A DNA stretch of 64,000 nt from Pomacea canaliculata (Eukaryota; Mollusca; Gastropoda; Architaenioglossa; Ampullariidae): assembly GCF_003073045.1 (NCBI RefSeq), contig NC_037602.1:1550001-1614000 (forward strand), read 5' to 3'. The stretch's first letter is position 1. Each line of letters starts with the position of its first letter. The notes beneath the pieces were generated by a model, which saw only the letters and a program-made list of their open reading frames with translations, ran no database searches and was not told the origin of the DNA. This document shows positions 61,086 through 64,000 of this stretch, piece after piece. A program made the position numbers and the translations under genes.

Positions 61086-63646
61086 ATGACATGGCGGATC
61101 CTCGCTGTTCTGGTCTTGGGGATCACCACTGCAGGTAATTCCGTTTGTAGAGTAATCTGCTTCTGATGAAGACCATGAATGTTGCTTGTGAATGTAACAT
61201 CTCACGCACTCGGGATTGCTGTTTGAATGTGGCATGAAAATCAAGCCTAACTAACCGACTGGCTTCATTCATCTGCACTGAATGCAACTGAAATTGTGTA
61301 CAAAGCTGTTGTCAAAGCTAGACTCAGCTCTCTCCCACCCCTACCACCTGCCACTTGCCAGGCTGACAAATTTCGTTTTACTACACAGGTAGTAGTGGAG
61401 GTACTTCCCCGGGAAAAGGGAGATAAGCGTTAGTGGCACTGCTCAGCCATGCTCGCTCTACTTCCCTCCCTTGCTCTCTCCTTCCTCCAGTCTCTCTCTC
61501 CCGCAGATGTACATTTGCAAATAAAATTCTTTGTCAAAGTTTGCTCTGCGTAGAAGATGTATGTGGAAATTTCGTATGCACACTACTGCTTCATCTACAG
61601 CCATCTGTGAAATCTTGCAACAGACAAAATAAACATCAACAATCGACCTGCTCGTAGAAAACAACACCAGCCTTAGTCCTTGACCAAACTATAAATGAAA
61701 AAAGTATATTGTCCGCATTTGGTTAGGATAAAAAAAAAAACCAACAAAAAAAACCAACAACTGACAGTCAGGGATCAAACTCCCTCCCTTCTCAACACAC
61801 ACACAATTCTTCTTTTAATTACAATATTTAAAAATCCACTTGATTGAATACTGGATTTGAGAAAATCCTCGACATATTTCAAGCATTTCTGTTTCATCAT
61901 ATCACACCATGATAAACATGATTTTATATGATGAGGGAGATGTCCCTTGACCCAGCTGCTACCTTTCCACGTGTGTAGATGTCTGTGCGGGTACAGGACA
62001 TCAACCGCACTCTCGATGATGTGTGTTTATTCCACTTTATGCTCCGTGAATTCTCTGGACTAATTCCCGATAACTCAGTTTCTTGGTGACAGAATGGACG
62101 ACCTCGAGCGTCTAGCAGTTAACAATAACGACGACCACCACCACCACAACCGTTATTATTGTTGACAGCTATTCTTCCTCTGTCTGTGTCTTGTCGTTCA
62201 CAGCTCAAAGTGACGATGAAAAGTTCAAGAACATCGAAAATGAATTCTGGTCATGGCGCATGCGCGACGCCCCGCAGTTCGCCACCCAAGTGGGTGACCA
62301 CAGCTACAACGACATCCTCGAGTCCTTCGACATCTCCGTCTACCAGACTCGCAAGGTACTGTGTTGTTTACTAGACTCGCAAGGTACTGTGTTGTTTACA
62401 GACTCGCAAGGTAGTGTGTTGTTTACAGACTCGCAAGGTTGTTGTTTACAGACTCGCAAGGTTGTTGTTTACCACACTTACAATGCAATCAACGCTGGTC
62501 AGACCCTGCAAGTGCAGACATACGCCGCCATATTGTGTCCCCTGACGTACTTGACCTAACGGTCACCTGATGACGTCAGTCTGTTACCTGTGTGAGGAGG
62601 GTGAGCTGACAGATCGCCATCTTTTTGACAGGACAAGGTCCGCGAGTTCCTGGCCAAGCTTGATGGTGTCCACCCTGGTTCTCTACCAACAAATCGTGAT
62701 CTGGATTTTGCCATCTTCAAAGAGCATCTGCAGACAGCTCAAGATGGCTTCGCATTTAACATGTAATGTTCACGAGTTTATCTCTTGATAAAAAGTAGCA
62801 AATAAATATAGAAATAAATAATAAATATAGTTAATAAGAAAGTAAATGATATTTGCATTTTAGTCTCGCGTCTTCAGTGAAAAATGTGAAGTGTATTTGA
62901 ATCTCTCGAGAACTGCAAAGCAGGCATGATGCAAAAACAATCTTGCTGAAAATTGTTTAGAAAACATCCTGTGTGTGAATTTGTATATATATGTATGTGC
63001 GAGAGTGAATGAAACACTGAACACAGCCCGTCTGTCCCACTCTGCCAGGCTCCAGATTGTAAACCCAGTGAACTTCCTGGAGGGGATCACGGGAGACCCA
63101 GCCAGCTTCCATGTTTACCTGCCATTTTCGACTGTTGGCGACTTCGAAAACTACATCCAGAGGCTGACTCTTTTACCTAAGCAGGTGAGCTTACCTGAGA
63201 TGACTTGGGTAGCAATGTGCATAATCAGGATTGTTTTTAGTACCAGCAGCATCTTTCCCCCCCCCCCCTACCATTCATATAAATGTGTGTGTGTGTGTGT
63301 GAGAGAGAGAAGATTGTCATCGTATCGGATGATAGTTACAGACGAAGGGATACAAAGTCGAGATAATGTCAAAGGTAAAATAAGATTAACACAAACCTCA
63401 CACATGCTGTAAGTCACTTGGGACGAGGACAGTGCACCACGTGACATTAATGAGAATGTTTTTATCAGCTTTTTAAGATGTAATTAACGTCCATAATTTC
63501 TTACTTTCGAAATCACATACGAAGAAAAAGAGAAGTTTATCGAATATACTCTATACAGATATTTACTTCTGTTACAGATTGATGAGAAAATAGAACTGAT
63601 GAAAATCTCGATCCAACTAAAACACACTCTGCACAACGTGTCTGTG
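61086..63646 (+). CDS. DUF885-family protein with signal peptide, 5' part (continues beyond window)
   Basis: Exons: 61086-61134, 62204-62355, 62632-62762, 63049-63184, 63578-63646. All GT-AG and in phase, 537 nt or 179 codons, ending with an intact donor (GTAAGT) at 63647, so the gene continues to the right. Residues 1-16 (MTWRILAVLVLGITTA) form a signal peptide followed by AQSDDEKF. The mature start (ENEFWSWRMRDAPQFATQVG; HSYNDILESFDISVY; VHPGSLPTNRDLDFAIFKEH; STVGDFENYIQRLTLLP) matches the N-terminal pattern of DUF885, a largely bacterial family related by fold to zinc peptidases, also present in some invertebrates. The part that would hold any HExxH-like metal site is outside the window, so activity cannot be judged. 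It is likely secreted or lumenal. The third exon's donor (AT|GTAATG) is inferred from frame and is the least certain junction. The donor of the second exon sits in a tandem repeat (see 62345-62460). Confidence 0.88.
61135..62203 (+). other. DUF885 gene intron 1
   Basis: A 1.07-kb intron, donor GTAATT and acceptor TTCACAG. A-rich CAACAAAAAAAACC sequence at 61730-61760, otherwise nothing seen. Confidence 0.75.
62345..62471 (+). repeat. Tandem repeat of the exon 2 end and donor, five copies
   Basis: The exon's last 11 bases plus GT (AGACTCGCAAGGT) recur at 62345, 62373, 62400, 62427 and 62450, separated by ACTGTGTTGTTTAC-like spacers (unit 27-28 bp, the last spacing 23). Copy 1 is the exon end itself; the others are in the intron. 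Three of the four intronic copies are preceded by TTTACAG. Confidence 0.95.
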
Positions 63647-64000
63647 GTAAGTGTCAACACTGTACGTTACGGCCACCGCCACCCGACCCCGGGGGTCAGC
63701 CCTAGAAAACGCGCCGGCCACAGGTGTGGACACCTTGTGGTTACCACAGTGCAGTCTAGAATTGTAATTCCACACGTAAATGAATAAATACATAAGAGAG
63801 AAAACACTGGAACCTTTAGGAATCGTTCCACCATGGATTACTTCCTGTTAAATCCCGAAAAAAAAAATCAACCAATCAGGTATTTCGTTATGTTTGAAAG
63901 TAGGCGAAGGTTTAGTTGTTCAAGCGCCATCTTGAAGTTGGTTGCATTTACTCAATTCAACTTGGATTTGTACTCAAACAACCGAAAATGAGAAGAAAAC

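Overview
This is eukaryotic, intron-rich, gene-sparse animal DNA. The proteins are animal-type, introns are GT-AG, and tandem repeats, tRNA-derived SINE heads and a Tigger/pogo transposon are scattered through it. The flavour of the proteins and repeats suggests a lophotrochozoan, most likely a gastropod mollusc; this is inference, since no species-diagnostic sequence was recognised.

Four protein-coding genes can be reconstructed exon by exon. (1) Minus strand, 9129 down to 4920: ADAL, an N6-methyl-AMP/adenosine deaminase-like enzyme, 8 exons, 346 aa, complete. (2) Plus strand, 22681-41867: an alpha-arrestin (ARRDC family), 7 exons, 420 aa, complete, with three 5-6.5 kb introns. (3) Plus strand, 46955-53247: a second alpha-arrestin, 7 exons, 464 aa, complete. 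Its exon phases match gene 2 throughout and coding exons 1, 4 and 5 are identical in length, so the two are tandem paralogues. (4) Plus strand, from 61086 and running off the right edge: a DUF885-family protein with a signal peptide; five exons (179 codons) lie in the window.

Layout: 1-4919, no assignable gene (one orphan exon-like segment at 689-744); 4920-9129, ADAL; 9130-22680, long intergenic or upstream region with a 30-bp minisatellite (17461-17768) and other short repeats; 22681-41867, arrestin gene A; 42294-43157, a deleted Tigger element with intact terminal inverted repeats, a TA duplication and the transposase C-terminus; 46955-54925, arrestin gene B with its poly(A) signal; 56283-56545, a SINE-like element; 56641-57776, a 19-21 bp VNTR of roughly 55 units; 59645-59996, a 13-bp minisatellite; 61086-end, the DUF885 gene.

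Functionally the two arrestins are expected to act as adaptors linking membrane cargo to NEDD4-type ubiquitin ligases. Copy B has two PPxY motifs in its tail; copy A has none (only LPGY), which suggests divergence in ligase recruitment. ADAL is a purine salvage/detoxification enzyme unrelated to the arrestins. The most interesting signals are: a D-to-G change in the deaminase TDD motif; an exon-end tandem repeat in the DUF885 gene that multiplies a splice donor and creates 9-nt in-frame microexon candidates; a PIP box in the Tigger remnant and its poly(A) signal just downstream of arrestin A; a 21-bp repeat that multiplies branch-point-like CTGAC ahead of an arrestin B exon; and arrays of transcription-factor-like motifs in the minisatellites.
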